Source: Burkholderia stabilis
Lineage (GTDB): Bacteria; Pseudomonadota; Gammaproteobacteria; Burkholderiales; Burkholderiaceae
Direction: 5' to 3'
Assembly: GCF_001742165.1 (NCBI RefSeq)
Contig: NZ_CP016443.1
Span: forward strand, 992,001-1,056,000
DNA length: 64,000 bases
Shown here: piece by piece, positions 34,189 through 43,354 of the stretch
How positions within the stretch are numbered: position 1 is the first letter of the stretch
How the letters are laid out: each line of letters opens with the position of its first letter
The notes under the pieces: generated by a model
Seen by the model: the letters and a program-made list of their open reading frames with translations, nothing else
The model's database searches: none
Told to the model about the DNA's origin: nothing
Translations under genes and position numbers: made by a program

Positions 34189-35187
34189 TTACGGCACCAG
34201 CACGACCGCGCCCGTCGTCGCACGCGACTCCAGCAGCCGGTGCGCGTCGGCCGCCTGTTCGAGCGGCAGCCGCGCGCCGATCTCGACGTGCATGCCGCCC
34301 GCCAGCCGTTCGAGCGTCGCGCGCGCCGCCTCCCGATACGCGGCCACGTCGCGCGCGATGAAACTTAGCACGCTCGGCCGCGCCAGCGCGATCGAGCGGG
34401 CCGGCCCGAGCTCGTCGAGATCGACCGTCTGCCGCACGCCGATCGCGGCAACCTGCCCGATGCTCGCGACCATCCCGAACGGACGGATCGCGCCGAGCGT
34501 ACGCGTCAGCACGTCGCCGCCGATCCCTTCGATCGCGTAATCGACACCTGCGCCGCCGCCGAACGCGCGCGCGGCCGCAACGAAATCTTCCTCCCGATAA
34601 TCGACCACCGCCTCCGCGCCGTGCGCACGCACGAGCGCGGCTTTCGCGGCCGACCCGACCGTGCCGATCACCCGCGCGCCGAGCGCGCGCGCCCACTGCG
34701 TCGCGAGCAGCCCGACGCCGCCGGCCGCCGCATGCACGAGCATCGTGTCCCCGGCGCCGACCTGCCGGACCCGATGCAGCAGCATATAAACGGTGATGCC
34801 TTTCAGCAGCCCGGCGGCGGCCGCGTCGTCGCTCAGGCCGTCGGGTATCGGCAGCACACGCTCGGCCGGCATCGTGCGCAGGCTCGCGTAGCTGCCGGTC
34901 GGCATGCCCGCATACGCGACGCGCTGGCCCGGCACGAGATCCGTCACGCCCGGCCCGACCACGTCGATCACGCCGGCCGCCTCGACGCCGAGCGCGTCCG
35001 GCAGCGCGGGCAATGCGTGTGCCCCTGTCCTGAAATAGATGTCGACGAAGTTCACGCCGACGGCGGTCTGGCGAATCCGCACCTCGCCGGCGGCAGGTGG
35101 CGCGACGGGCGCATCGACGCGGCGCAGCACGCCGGCGTCACCGTAGCGGTCGATCCCGATCCGGATGGCGGTGGCAGTTTGGGTCAT
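34189..35187 (-). CDS. Quinone oxidoreductase (zeta-crystallin type, NADPH)
   Basis: 332-residue zinc-free MDR enzyme that reduces quinones with NADPH. GVNFVDIYFRTG near residue 45 and the cofactor motif HAAAGGVGLLATQWARALGARVIGTVGS near 150-175 match QOR. GAGGAG sits just before the ATG at 35187. It is divergent from a LysR gene across 83 bp, so that regulator probably controls it. Convergent end with the MFS pump leaves 64 bp with no clear terminator. Confidence 0.92.
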   Translation of the reverse strand: MTQTATAIRIGIDRYGDAGVLRRVDAPVAPPAAGEVRIRQTAVGVNFVDIYFRTGAHALPALPDALGVEAAGVIDVVGPGVTDLVPGQRVAYAGMPTGSYASLRTMPAERVLPIPDGLSDDAAAAGLLKGITVYMLLHRVRQVGAGDTMLVHAAAGGVGLLATQWARALGARVIGTVGSAAKAALVRAHGAEAVVDYREEDFVAAARAFGGGAGVDYAIEGIGGDVLTRTLGAIRPFGMVASIGQVAAIGVRQTVDLDELGPARSIALARPSVLSFIARDVAAYREAARATLERLAGGMHVEIGARLPLEQAADAHRLLESRATTGAVVLVP

Positions 35188-35270
35188 GACGCTCCTCGCA
35201 ATCGAATGAAGTGACACGATCATCCCATCGTGCATAATCGATCGGAATTCACGTTAATTGCCCATCTACT
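35188..35270. promoter_or_regulatory. Divergent promoter region, quinone oxidoreductase / LysR
   Basis: 83 bp, AT-richer than its flanks. ATCGTGCATAATCGAT near 35227-35242 has the dyad expected of a LysR site. Promoter elements must overlap between the two genes. Confidence 0.4.
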
Positions 35271-36191
35271 GTGCAAAATTCGACCGATCCGGCTTTCACT
35301 CCCGCCTCCGCGCCACCGATGAGCTGGGACGACATCCGCACCTTCCTCGCGGTGATGCGCGGCGGCAGCCTGTCGGCCGCCGCGCGGTCGCTGCAGGTCC
35401 AGCATTCGACGGTCGCGCGGCGCATCGACGCGCTGGAGTCGTCGCTCGGCATCCGGCTGTTCGACCGGCTGCCGCGCGGCTGGCCGCCGACCGACGAAGG
35501 GCTGCACCTCGCCGAACACGCCGCGCGCCTCGAAGCCGACGCGCATGCGTTCGCGCGCGCCGCGCAGGGCGCGGCCACGCTCGACGGCGTCGTGCGCGTG
35601 TCGGCGTCGCCGGTGTTCGCCAGCCACTTCCTCGCGCCGCGCCTCGCCCGTGCACAACGCGCATGGCCGGCGCTGCGGATCGACCTGATGGGCGAGATGC
35701 ATGCGGCGAACCTGTACGCACGCGAAGCCGATCTCGCGGTGCGCCTGTCACGGCCGAGCGAGCCGGGGCTCGCCGCGCGCCGGCTCGGCACGATGCGCTT
35801 CGCGCTGTGCGCATCGCCCGAATGGGCGGGCGCGCCGCCCGACACCTGGCCGTTCGTCGGCTACGACGACGCGCTCGCGCAAACGCCGCAGCAGCAATGG
35901 CTCGAGCGCTTCGCGGCCGGACGGCGCTTCGCGTTCATCGCGAACGACCTGGCCGCGCAGCATCGCGCGTGCGCGGCAGGAGCCGGCGTCGCGTTGTTGC
36001 CCAGGTTTCTCGTCGACGATCCGGCCGCACATGCCGGTGCACCGCTCGTCGAACTGACGTCCGCGCCGCACTGCGACATCGAGCGCGAGATCTGGCTCGT
36101 CGTTCACCCGGACGTGCGCCGGTCGCCGCGCGTGCAGCGCGTCGCGGATGCGATCGCGGATGCGGTGCGCGAGGCGGACGGGCGGCTCTGA
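35271..36191 (+). CDS. LysR-family transcriptional regulator
   Basis: 306-residue LysR regulator starting with GTG at 35271; an ATG at 35319 (MSWDDIRTFLAVMRGG) is an alternative that would trim 16 residues. HTH residues read SLSAAARSLQVQHSTVARRIDALESSLGIRLFDRLPRGW. The short effector domain is of the type that pairs with oxidoreductase genes. It probably controls the divergent quinone oxidoreductase gene and itself. It ends 75 bp from the convergent MFS gene. Confidence 0.9.
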   Translation: MQNSTDPAFTPASAPPMSWDDIRTFLAVMRGGSLSAAARSLQVQHSTVARRIDALESSLGIRLFDRLPRGWPPTDEGLHLAEHAARLEADAHAFARAAQGAATLDGVVRVSASPVFASHFLAPRLARAQRAWPALRIDLMGEMHAANLYAREADLAVRLSRPSEPGLAARRLGTMRFALCASPEWAGAPPDTWPFVGYDDALAQTPQQQWLERFAAGRRFAFIANDLAAQHRACAAGAGVALLPRFLVDDPAAHAGAPLVELTSAPHCDIEREIWLVVHPDVRRSPRVQRVADAIADAVREADGRL

Positions 36192-36192
36192 C

Positions 36193-36220
36193 GCCGCAGC
36201 CCCGTCGGAACCGCTGCGGC
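36193..36220. terminator. Hairpin between convergent LysR and MFS genes
   Basis: Perfect 8-bp arms GCCGCAGC/GCTGCGGC around a 12-base loop, directly after the LysR stop. A second GC-rich inverted repeat (CCGGCC..GGCCGG) lies within the next 25 bp. No T-run. Confidence 0.4.
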
Positions 36221-36265
36221 GGGCCGGCCAAGCCCCCGGCCGGTTGCGCCCCGCCGACGTGCCGC

Positions 36266-37636
36266 TCAGGACGGCTGGGCAGGCGACGCCTGACGCTCGC
36301 CGGCGCCAGCGCCGGCCGGTCGATCGCGATGCGAAGCCGAGCGCCGGTGATCGATCAGGCCGACCGCGACGGCCGCCGCCAGCGCAGGCAGTCCGATCGC
36401 CATGAAGTTCTGTTCCAGCGGCAGATCGATGCCGACCAGCAAACCGATGACGATCGGCGCCAGGATCGCGCCGCCGCGCCCCACGCCCAACGTCCAGCCG
36501 ATGCCGGTCGAGCGGATCGCCATCGGATAGAACTGCCCCGCGTACGCGCAGTTGACGATCTGCGTGCCGATCGTCGACGCGCCCGCAACGCCGACCAGCA
36601 CGAACAACAGCGCGGTCGGCATCTTGTAGCCCAACAGCGTGATCGACACCGCGGCCAGCAGATACATCGACACGAGCACCGTCTTGATCGGAAAGCGATC
36701 GGCCAGCCAGCCGCCGCCGATCGCGCCCGCCATCGCACCGGCGTTCAGCACCAGCACGAAGGTGAGCGCGGAACCGAGGCTGTAACCGGCGCTCGCCATC
36801 AGCCTCGTCAGCCACGCGCTGAGCGCATACACCATGAACAGGCACATGAAGCACGCGATCCAGAACATGACCGTGCTGAATCCGCGACCGTCGTCGAACA
36901 ACTGCCGAACCGGCGCGCTGCCCGCATCGTCCTCGCGCGGGACGACATAGCAGTCGCCCGGTTCGGGCCGGTACGCCGGATCGAGCCGGCGCGCGATGCG
37001 CGCGAGCTCGTCGGTCCGGCCGCGCCGGATCAGGAACGGCAGCGATTCCGGCATCCATTTCACGAGCAGCGGGACGAGCAGCACCGGCGCGGCCGCCGCG
37101 ACGAACACGGACTGCCACCCGTATGCGTCGATCATCCCCTTGCCCATGACCGCCGCCAGCATGCCGCCGACGGAATAACCGCTGAACATCAGCGTCACCA
37201 GCGTGCTGCGCAGGCGACGCGGCGCGTACTCGGTCATGTGGGCGATCACGTTCGGCATCACGCCGCCGATGCCGATGCCCGCCAGGAAGCGGGCCGCGCC
37301 GAACAGCGCGGGCGTCGGCGCCATCCCGGCCGCCGCGGTAAAGACGCTGAACAGCGTCAGGCAGGCCGCGATGGCCCAGCGGCGCCCGATCCGCTCGGCG
37401 ACGGTCCCGAACACGATGTTGCCGAACATCATGCCGAACAGCGCCGAGCTGACCATGAACCCGGCCTGCGCCGGATTGACGCCCATCTCGCTCATGATCG
37501 CCGGCAGCGCGATGCCGGCCACCGCGAGGTCGTAGCCGTCGAACACGATGATCAGCGCGCACCAGAACAGCACGACGCCGTGCAGCGGGCCCAGCCGCGC
37601 TTCATCGGAGAGCGCCTGCAGGTTGATTTGACGCAT
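36266..37636 (-). CDS. MFS aromatic acid:H+ symporter (AAHS family, BenK/PcaK-like)
   Basis: 456-residue 12-TM transporter. TM1 contains the family signature Asp (FDGYDLAVAGIALP, the DGxD motif), and the loop between TM2 and TM3 reads GTVAERIGRRWA. The central loop (about residues 205-245) is large. AAHS proteins import benzoates, hydroxybenzoates and similar acids. The start MRQINLQALSDEARL at 37636 follows AGGA; longer frames are rejected. The divergent AraC gene, with three direct repeats in the gap, should control it. No catabolic genes for aromatics lie next to it. Confidence 0.92.
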   Translation of the reverse strand: MRQINLQALSDEARLGPLHGVVLFWCALIIVFDGYDLAVAGIALPAIMSEMGVNPAQAGFMVSSALFGMMFGNIVFGTVAERIGRRWAIAACLTLFSVFTAAAGMAPTPALFGAARFLAGIGIGGVMPNVIAHMTEYAPRRLRSTLVTLMFSGYSVGGMLAAVMGKGMIDAYGWQSVFVAAAAPVLLVPLLVKWMPESLPFLIRRGRTDELARIARRLDPAYRPEPGDCYVVPREDDAGSAPVRQLFDDGRGFSTVMFWIACFMCLFMVYALSAWLTRLMASAGYSLGSALTFVLVLNAGAMAGAIGGGWLADRFPIKTVLVSMYLLAAVSITLLGYKMPTALLFVLVGVAGASTIGTQIVNCAYAGQFYPMAIRSTGIGWTLGVGRGGAILAPIVIGLLVGIDLPLEQNFMAIGLPALAAAVAVGLIDHRRSASHRDRPAGAGAGERQASPAQPS

Positions 37637-38063
37637 GGGGTTTCGTTCCTTTTTCCAGAGGAGACTCAGGCCCGGCGGTAGCCGTCGCACCCCACGCCCT
37701 CGTATCAGTACGATCGATCGCCCCATCGATTTAGTAGCTGTACGAAATGTTTTCGCGGGATGCACTGCATTCCGTCCGGATGCCGGCGCAGTGTAGGAAG
37801 CCACAATGATTCTCACTATCCGGAATTTGCACGCAGCTCGCGAATTCGAGCCGCTTTCTTGCGTGCCGCGCGCCGCACGCTATCCGGATTTTTCCGCTGC
37901 GCGAACGGGACTATCCGATTCTTGCAATACTTTAGACAAGCCTGACGAAGGTCAATATCATCCTTTCAGGATATCTCGCACAGAAGAGAAACCGATGTGG
38001 CGCAACGCGCATCCGCGGCCAGCCGGATGCCACGCATGAAAAACGCCGCACAGGAGACGCCCC
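37637..38063. other. Divergent control region with three direct repeats
   Basis: 427 bp between the MFS and AraC genes; AT-richer than the genes. It carries three related 15-bp direct repeats (separate entry). Confidence 0.6.
37816..37925 (+). promoter_or_regulatory. Three 15-bp direct repeats, candidate AraC-type sites
   Basis: CTATCCGGAATTTGC at 37816-37830, CTATCCGGATTTTTC at 37880-37894 and CTATCCGATTCTTGC at 37911-37925, all in the same orientation. Starts are 64 and 31 bp apart, near whole helical turns, as AraC-family monomer sites often are. They lie between the transporter and its AraC neighbour. Confidence 0.55.
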
Positions 38064-39083
38064 ATGCCCCTCACCCCGAATGCGGAAGTGCTGTCCGCGC
38101 TGTATCGGAATTGCCTGTTCCGCTCCGGATTGCGCATGGATGCGCACGAGCTGGTCTCGGCGGAACTGTCCGAGCATGCGCTGCGCTGGAAGCGGGGTGT
38201 GCCGGACACGGCCCTTTTCAAGGGGCAACTGAATCACCTGAGCATCTACGCGCTGCAGTACGGCGCCGAAGTCGAGGTCGCCCCGCGCCCGTTCGACGGC
38301 TTTTCGCTCGTCCACACGTCGCTTGCGGGCGGCGCCGAAATCGAGTGCGACGGGCACGTGATGGGCGTGTCCGAAGGGCGCACCGCCGTCCTGGCGCCGA
38401 GAACGCGCGTCCGCCTCCGCTGGCGGTCCGGCACCCGGCAACTGATCGTCAAGGTGCCCGATTCGCTGATGCGCGCGGCCGGCGGCCGCCGCCCCGACGA
38501 CGCTGCGCCCGGCCTCGCCCCGGGATTCCTGTTGCCGACGTCGCTTGCGTCGCAGTGGGACCTGATCGCGCAGTCGCTGCTTAACATGCTCGCCGTTGCC
38601 GACGACGGCGGCATCCGGGCCGAATGGCGCGACCACTTCGAACGAAGCCTCGCGCTATTCCTGCGCGTGCATTGCCCGCCGTCGCCCGCCGCCACGCACG
38701 CCGGCCCCGTGCCGCAAGCGCGCGGCGCACCGGCGAAGGCCGGATCGCGCGGCGGCATCCGGCAGATGGATGCGCTGCACGAATTCATCCATGCGCGGCT
38801 CTGCGCGCCGATCTCGCTCGAAGATCTCGCCAGGGTCGCCGGCGTCAGCCTGCGGACGCTGAACGTGCTGTGCCGGCGCTACCACGGCGCAACGCCGATG
38901 GAGCTGCTGCGCAACATCCGGCTCGATGCCGCACGCGTGCAGTTGCTGACCGACCCGATGGTCAGCATCACCGACACGGCGCTGACGTTCGGCTTCGGGC
39001 ACCTCGGCCGCTTTTCCGCCTACTACTTCGCCCGCTTCAACGAGCTGCCCCGCGACACGCAGAAAAAGCGGCAGCCGAGCTGA
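38064..39083 (+). CDS. AraC-family transcriptional regulator
   Basis: 339-residue activator. The N-terminal half (about residues 15-190) is an AraC_binding_2-like sensor of the AlkS/FeaR/BenR type. The C-terminal double helix-turn-helix spans about residues 235-335: ISLEDLARVAGVSLRTLNVLCRRYHGATPMELLRNIRLDAARVQLLTD and then ITDTALTFGFGHLGRFSAYYFARFNELP. AGGAGA precedes the ATG. Position opposite an aromatic acid transporter and over three direct repeats suggests it activates that transporter in response to an aromatic acid. Confidence 0.9.
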   Translation: MPLTPNAEVLSALYRNCLFRSGLRMDAHELVSAELSEHALRWKRGVPDTALFKGQLNHLSIYALQYGAEVEVAPRPFDGFSLVHTSLAGGAEIECDGHVMGVSEGRTAVLAPRTRVRLRWRSGTRQLIVKVPDSLMRAAGGRRPDDAAPGLAPGFLLPTSLASQWDLIAQSLLNMLAVADDGGIRAEWRDHFERSLALFLRVHCPPSPAATHAGPVPQARGAPAKAGSRGGIRQMDALHEFIHARLCAPISLEDLARVAGVSLRTLNVLCRRYHGATPMELLRNIRLDAARVQLLTDPMVSITDTALTFGFGHLGRFSAYYFARFNELPRDTQKKRQPS

Positions 39084-39187
39084 ACGCCGCGACGCCGGAC
39101 GCACGGCCGCCGCTTTACGCATCGGGCAATCGCCCGCATAGTACGGGTTTGCCCGCATCTGCGCCCCGCTCCCCGCTCCCCGTCACC

Positions 39188-39751
39188 ATGTCCGCCACGC
39201 CAGCCGCCTGCATCGTCCGCGACGCGACCGATGCCGATCTCGCCGCCATCCACACGATCTACGCGCACCACGTGCGCCACAGCGTCGCGTCGTTCGAGGA
39301 AACGCCGCCCGACGCCGCCGAGCTGCGTGCGCGCCGCGACGCGGTACTGCGCGACGGGCTGCCGTATCTCGTCGCCGAATGCGACGGCCGGGTGGCCGGC
39401 TACGCGTACGCGACGCCTTACCGCACGCGCAGCGCGTACCGCTTCACCGTCGAGGATTCGATCTATATCGACGACGCGCAGCGCGGGCGCGGGATCGGCC
39501 GCGCACTGCTCGCGGCGTTGATCGCACGCTGCGAGGCCGGCCCGTGGCGACAGATGATCGCGGTGATCGCCGATGGCGGCACCGGCGGCTCGACCGCACT
39601 GCATCGCGCGTTCGGCTTCGAGCCGGCCGGCCTGCTGAAAGCGGTCGGTTTCAAGCATGGCCGCTGGATCGACACGGCGCTGCTGCAGCGCCCGCTCGGC
39701 GGCGGTGCACACACGCTCCCCGCCTCGCCCGAGGCTGCCGCGTCGCGCTAG
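39188..39751 (+). CDS. GNAT N-acetyltransferase, phosphinothricin acetyltransferase-like
   Basis: 187-residue acetyl-CoA-dependent transferase. IVRDATDADLAAIHTIYAHHVRHSVASFEETPP is the Pat/MnaT N-terminus, and the acetyl-CoA motif is RGRGIGRALLAAL, followed by MIAVIADGGTGGSTALHRAFGFEPAGLLKAVGFKHGRWID, typical of Pat/YncA proteins. These acetylate phosphinothricin, methionine sulfone or similar amino-acid analogues. The ATG at 39188 lacks a clear ribosome site, but the frame and length fit. The MerR gene starts 9 bp after its stop. Confidence 0.9.
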   Translation: MSATPAACIVRDATDADLAAIHTIYAHHVRHSVASFEETPPDAAELRARRDAVLRDGLPYLVAECDGRVAGYAYATPYRTRSAYRFTVEDSIYIDDAQRGRGIGRALLAALIARCEAGPWRQMIAVIADGGTGGSTALHRAFGFEPAGLLKAVGFKHGRWIDTALLQRPLGGGAHTLPASPEAAASR

Positions 39752-39760
39752 AATGGCCGC

Positions 39761-40600
39761 ATGTCAAAACAGACTCAACCCATCCCCGACGAGGCCGCGG
39801 TGGATTCCCAGAACGAATACACGGTCGACGAACTCGCGCGCGTGTCCGACACGACCGTGCGCAACGTCCGCGCGTACCAGGATCGCGGTTTGCTCGCGCC
39901 GCCCGAGAAGCGCGGGCGCGTCGGCATCTACGACGATACGCACGTCGCGCGCCTGAAGCTGATCAACCACCTGCTCGCGCGCGGCTACACGCTGTCGAAC
40001 ATCCAGGACCTGATCAAGGCGATCGACGAAGGCCACGACCTGCGCTCGATCCTCGGCCTCGAAAACGCGATCGGCGGCCGCTGGTCGCATGAATTGCCGA
40101 AAACCTATTCGCTCGCCGCGCTCGTGCAGATGTTCGGCCCGCAAGCGCCGACGCAGCTCTCGCGCGTGACGGAACTCGGCCTGCTCGAACGACGCGGCCT
40201 GTCGTTCGTCGCGAAGAGCCCCGCGCTGCTCGAGGCAGCGGCCGCGATGACGAAGGAAGGCATTCCGCCGCGCGAACTGCTCGACGTGATCAGCCTCGCG
40301 CGTCCGCACTTCGACGCGATCGCACGGCTGCTCGTCGATCTCGTGGTGAAGCGGCTCGACCGGTACGACGAAGGCACGCTGCCGCCGGCCACCGACGTGC
40401 CCGCGCTCGTCGATGCGATCTGGCGCCTGCGCCCGCTCGCGGCCGTGTTCGTCGAAGGCGAGACGAACCGCGCGCTCGAAACCGCGGCCAGCGCCTATCT
40501 CGGCGGCCGTGTCGCGACGATCCTCGACAAGAAACTCAGCGACGAAGCCGCGCGGCAATCCGGCACGCCCGATACGCAGGACGACGGCGACAAAGCATAG
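39761..40600 (+). CDS. MerR-family transcriptional regulator
   Basis: 279-residue MerR protein, longer than metal-sensing MerR members. The HTH is EYTVDELARVSDTTVRNVRAYQDRGLLAPPEKRGRVGIYDDTHVARLKLINHLLARGYTLSNIQDLI at about residues 18-85. The C-terminal 180 residues form an uncharacterised helical sensor with repeated LLD/LVDLVVK patterns, and no Cys cluster is present. It begins 9 bp after the acetyltransferase gene and is probably cotranscribed with it. The effector is unknown. Confidence 0.88.
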   Translation: MSKQTQPIPDEAAVDSQNEYTVDELARVSDTTVRNVRAYQDRGLLAPPEKRGRVGIYDDTHVARLKLINHLLARGYTLSNIQDLIKAIDEGHDLRSILGLENAIGGRWSHELPKTYSLAALVQMFGPQAPTQLSRVTELGLLERRGLSFVAKSPALLEAAAAMTKEGIPPRELLDVISLARPHFDAIARLLVDLVVKRLDRYDEGTLPPATDVPALVDAIWRLRPLAAVFVEGETNRALETAASAYLGGRVATILDKKLSDEAARQSGTPDTQDDGDKA

Positions 40601-40724
40601 GGCCGCCGCCGTCATATTCTTATCGGCAATGCTTCGTTTGCGGGCGTGATCGCTCATGCGACGATTCTTCCAACCGAGCGGCACCGGCCGCTCACCCGAA
40701 GACGTTTCGCATGGAGTTCGTTCG

Positions 40725-41705
40725 ATGATTCGTTTCACCCGCTGGATCACCCGCACCGCCGCGACCGCGCTCGTCGCCGTCGCGGCCACGTCGGCCTTCG
40801 CGCAGGGCGCCGCCGACAAGGTCGTGCGCATCGGCTACCAGAAGGCCGGCCTGCTGTCGGTCATCAAGGCGCAAGGCTCGCTCGAAGCGCGTCTCAAGCC
40901 ACTCGGCTATGACGTGCAGTGGTTCGAATTCCCGGCCGGCCCGCAACTGCTCGAAGCGCTGAATGCGAACAGCATCGACTTCGGCTATACGGGCGCGCCG
41001 CCGCCGGTGCTCGCGCAGGCGGCCGGCGTGCGCTTCGTCTACGTCGGTGTGGAACCGCCCGCGCCGCACAACGAAGCCGTGTTCGTGAAGGCCGATTCGC
41101 CGATCCGCTCGCTCGCCGACCTGCGCGGCAAGAAGGTCGCGCTGCAGAAAGGCTCGAGCGCGAACTACCTGCTGCTCGAAGCGCTGAAGAAGGCCGGCGT
41201 GCGCTACGACGAGATCCGCCCCGTGTACCTGCCGCCCGCCGACGCACGCGCCGCGTTCGAGAGCGGCAACGTCGACGCATGGGCCGTCTGGGACCCGTAC
41301 TACGCGGCCGCGCAGAATTCGCTGAAAATCCGCACGCTGTCCGACTACACGGGCCTCACGCCCGCGAACAACTTCTACGAAGCGACGCGGGATTTCGCGG
41401 AACGGCATGCCGACGTGGTCGGCGCCATCCTGAAGCAGGCGCGGGAGACGGGCCTGTGGGTCAACGGGCATCCGGCCGAGACGGCCGCGCTGATCGCGCC
41501 GAAGGTCGGGCTGCCGTTGCCGCTCGTCGAAACGTGGATCAAGCGCGTGCCGTTCAGCGCGGTGCCGGTCGACGAGAAGATCGTCAAGATTCAGCAAGGC
41601 GTGGCCGACGCGTTTTATGGGGCAAAGCTGATTCCGCAGAAGCTGAACGTGGCCGATAACGCATGGACCGATAAACGCGTGGCGACGGCGCTTGCAGAGA
41701 AGTAA
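40725..41705 (+). CDS. Aliphatic sulfonate-type ABC transporter substrate-binding protein (SsuA-like)
   Basis: 326-residue periplasmic binding protein. Residues 1-26 are a signal peptide ending in AFA. The mature protein has VVRIGYQKAGLLSVIKAQGSLEARL, then FPAGPQLLEALNANSIDFGYTGAPPPVLAQAAG and KGSSANYLLLEALKKAG, all SsuA/NMT1 features. It should bind alkanesulfonates, taurine or similar. GGAG precedes the ATG at 40725. No permease or ATPase gene follows, so it is an orphan binding protein. A strong intrinsic terminator follows 25 bp after the stop. Confidence 0.9.
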   Translation: MIRFTRWITRTAATALVAVAATSAFAQGAADKVVRIGYQKAGLLSVIKAQGSLEARLKPLGYDVQWFEFPAGPQLLEALNANSIDFGYTGAPPPVLAQAAGVRFVYVGVEPPAPHNEAVFVKADSPIRSLADLRGKKVALQKGSSANYLLLEALKKAGVRYDEIRPVYLPPADARAAFESGNVDAWAVWDPYYAAAQNSLKIRTLSDYTGLTPANNFYEATRDFAERHADVVGAILKQARETGLWVNGHPAETAALIAPKVGLPLPLVETWIKRVPFSAVPVDEKIVKIQQGVADAFYGAKLIPQKLNVADNAWTDKRVATALAEK

Positions 41706-41730
41706 CGCGCGGCGTAGTACACCGATCCGG

Positions 41731-41768
41731 AAAAGGCCGACGGGCACCCTGCCCGTCGGCCTTTTTTG
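41731..41768 (+). terminator. Intrinsic terminator after the SsuA-like gene
   Basis: AAAAGGCCGACGGGC, loop ACCCT, then GCCCGTCGGCC followed by a run of six T: a perfect 11-bp stem with T-run. The A-run before it also allows use from the other strand. A near-identical sequence occurs at 45676-45713. Confidence 0.92.
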
Positions 41769-42108
41769 TTTTCCGGAATTTTCGGGAGGCGTGAAGCGAA
41801 TGGTCGGCAGTCGGCCAATAGTTGACGTTCGCGCAACAGACGAAGCCGTCACTCCAACGGCCGGTTCGCTTTCGGACTCTGCCGCATACTCCGTGGGAGC
41901 AACTTGACCTTTGCCGACTTTCGAAGAGAAACCCACGTGTTTGTCAGCAATACAGCGGATTGCCGATGGTGTTCGTAACCGAACACAACTCAGTCTTGAG
42001 CAGGCTCGGCCGGCTACCCGATCCTGGTCAGCCCGCGTACGTTGCTCCTCCGCTTGTCGCGATGGCCTATCTCGACTTTCGATTCGCTGGCGCAGCGCCG
42101 TCTGGCAC
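41769..42108. other. Gap of atypical composition, no gene seen
   Basis: 340 bp of lower GC than the surrounding chromosome. Short frames cross it on the plus strand without start signals or recognisable content. It begins the atypical segment 41769-43986. Confidence 0.5.
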
Positions 42109-43122
42109 TCACTCCTGCAACGAAAACGACTGCACGAAAGCAGCTCCTAACAGCCCGCGATTGATTTTAACCTCGTAGCGGTACTCGGAAGAATCGTTAT
42201 GCAGATAGGCAAGCGAGCAAGGCATCGGTAATGCTTGGAGCCGTTTTCCATCCAATACAACAGGAGTCGAAGTGTTGAGGACAAGCGAGCAGGACGTGTA
42301 TTTCCCGTGTGTAATATGGACTGTTCCGTCGACCACGAGGGATTGAGCTGGCAATACCCGTTCCCCTACGTAGTCGTTCAAAATAGAACATATTGCGATA
42401 CTGAAGAACACCGAACTGAAGACACTCCACATCAAGGCTTCGGACGCGACCGCTCCAGCAAGCGCATATTGTTTCAGGCTTGCGCGCAGGACAAAAATCA
42501 CTCCCGTCGAAAGAACCACCGTTCCGACGACAATTGCCGGCAGAAGCGAAAACGCGGACAGAGGAAGGCCTGAAACCAGATTCCTGAAAAAGTAGAAAAT
42601 ACCGGATAGGATTGAGGCCACTATCCAAGGTTTGCGAATACGACTAAGACTGGCCTCCGAATTGACCTCGCCGCCCGTCAGGGCTTCAAGGCGACCAGCC
42701 GCTATCGCCAAACTATCCGATAGGGATTCCCGCAGGTTGTTCGGGATTTTGCCGGCCACGTTCAGGTCGAGTCGTCGTTCGCCAAGGGATAATCGATAAC
42801 CTTTGGCCAGCAACGTCAATACTGCAGTGCGAAATTCGTCGTCATCCTGAAAGACACGAAGAATATGCACGCCAAGGCCGTAGGCCACAATGTCCTTTGC
42901 GTCGAAGGTGGACGCAAACTTCGCTGGCTGCGGTAGCAGGAAAAGTCGGAGGAGCTTCGAATTGCCGCCGCCCATAGAGCGAGCGCGGTTAAGGCAAAGT
43001 GCGCCCTGCACGTTGCACTCTGTGCGCATTCGCGACGAGCGACTCCCTGACTGGATGTTCACGGGACGACGTAGTGGGTTAACGACTAGATTCTGCCGGT
43101 CGAAATTGAGCGATTCGTTCAA
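42109..43122 (-). CDS. Orphan membrane protein, TTG start, low-GC segment
   Basis: 337-residue protein not recognised as any family. It starts with TTG at 43122 behind a strong GGGGAG at 7 bp. Residues 1-160 are soluble and mixed in charge. Three hydrophobic segments follow (about residues 168-190, 193-215 and 220-245: WIVASILSGIFYFFRNL, AIVVGTVVLSTGVIFVL, MWSVFSSVFFSIAIC). The last 90 residues look like a small beta-rich domain (VVDGTVHITHGKYTSCSLVLN). Codon use is much less GC-biased than in neighbours, which suggests acquisition. No partner gene is evident. Confidence 0.6.
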   Translation of the reverse strand: MNESLNFDRQNLVVNPLRRPVNIQSGSRSSRMRTECNVQGALCLNRARSMGGGNSKLLRLFLLPQPAKFASTFDAKDIVAYGLGVHILRVFQDDDEFRTAVLTLLAKGYRLSLGERRLDLNVAGKIPNNLRESLSDSLAIAAGRLEALTGGEVNSEASLSRIRKPWIVASILSGIFYFFRNLVSGLPLSAFSLLPAIVVGTVVLSTGVIFVLRASLKQYALAGAVASEALMWSVFSSVFFSIAICSILNDYVGERVLPAQSLVVDGTVHITHGKYTSCSLVLNTSTPVVLDGKRLQALPMPCSLAYLHNDSSEYRYEVKINRGLLGAAFVQSFSLQE

Positions 43123-43354
43123 GAAGTTACTCCCCGATGAAATAGGCGCTTGTCCTCTTCGTCCACGGAAATGAAAATCTTCATCACGCCCACACCATAG
43201 AGCCTTATATCACGTCGGCCCATTACCGCCTACTAACCTTCCCTAACACGGATACACGCCATCACACACGCACAGACACAGATTCTCTCGATGGACATTA
43301 GGAAGCCGCTCGCCGGGCAGCGTTTACGCCTCCGAAGACGCGTATGGGTCTCTC

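Noticed and set aside
35258..37681. 807-residue plus-strand frame across LysR and MFS genes
   Set aside because: Shadow frame typical of GC-rich DNA; composition is repetitive Arg/Asp/His and overlaps well-supported genes.
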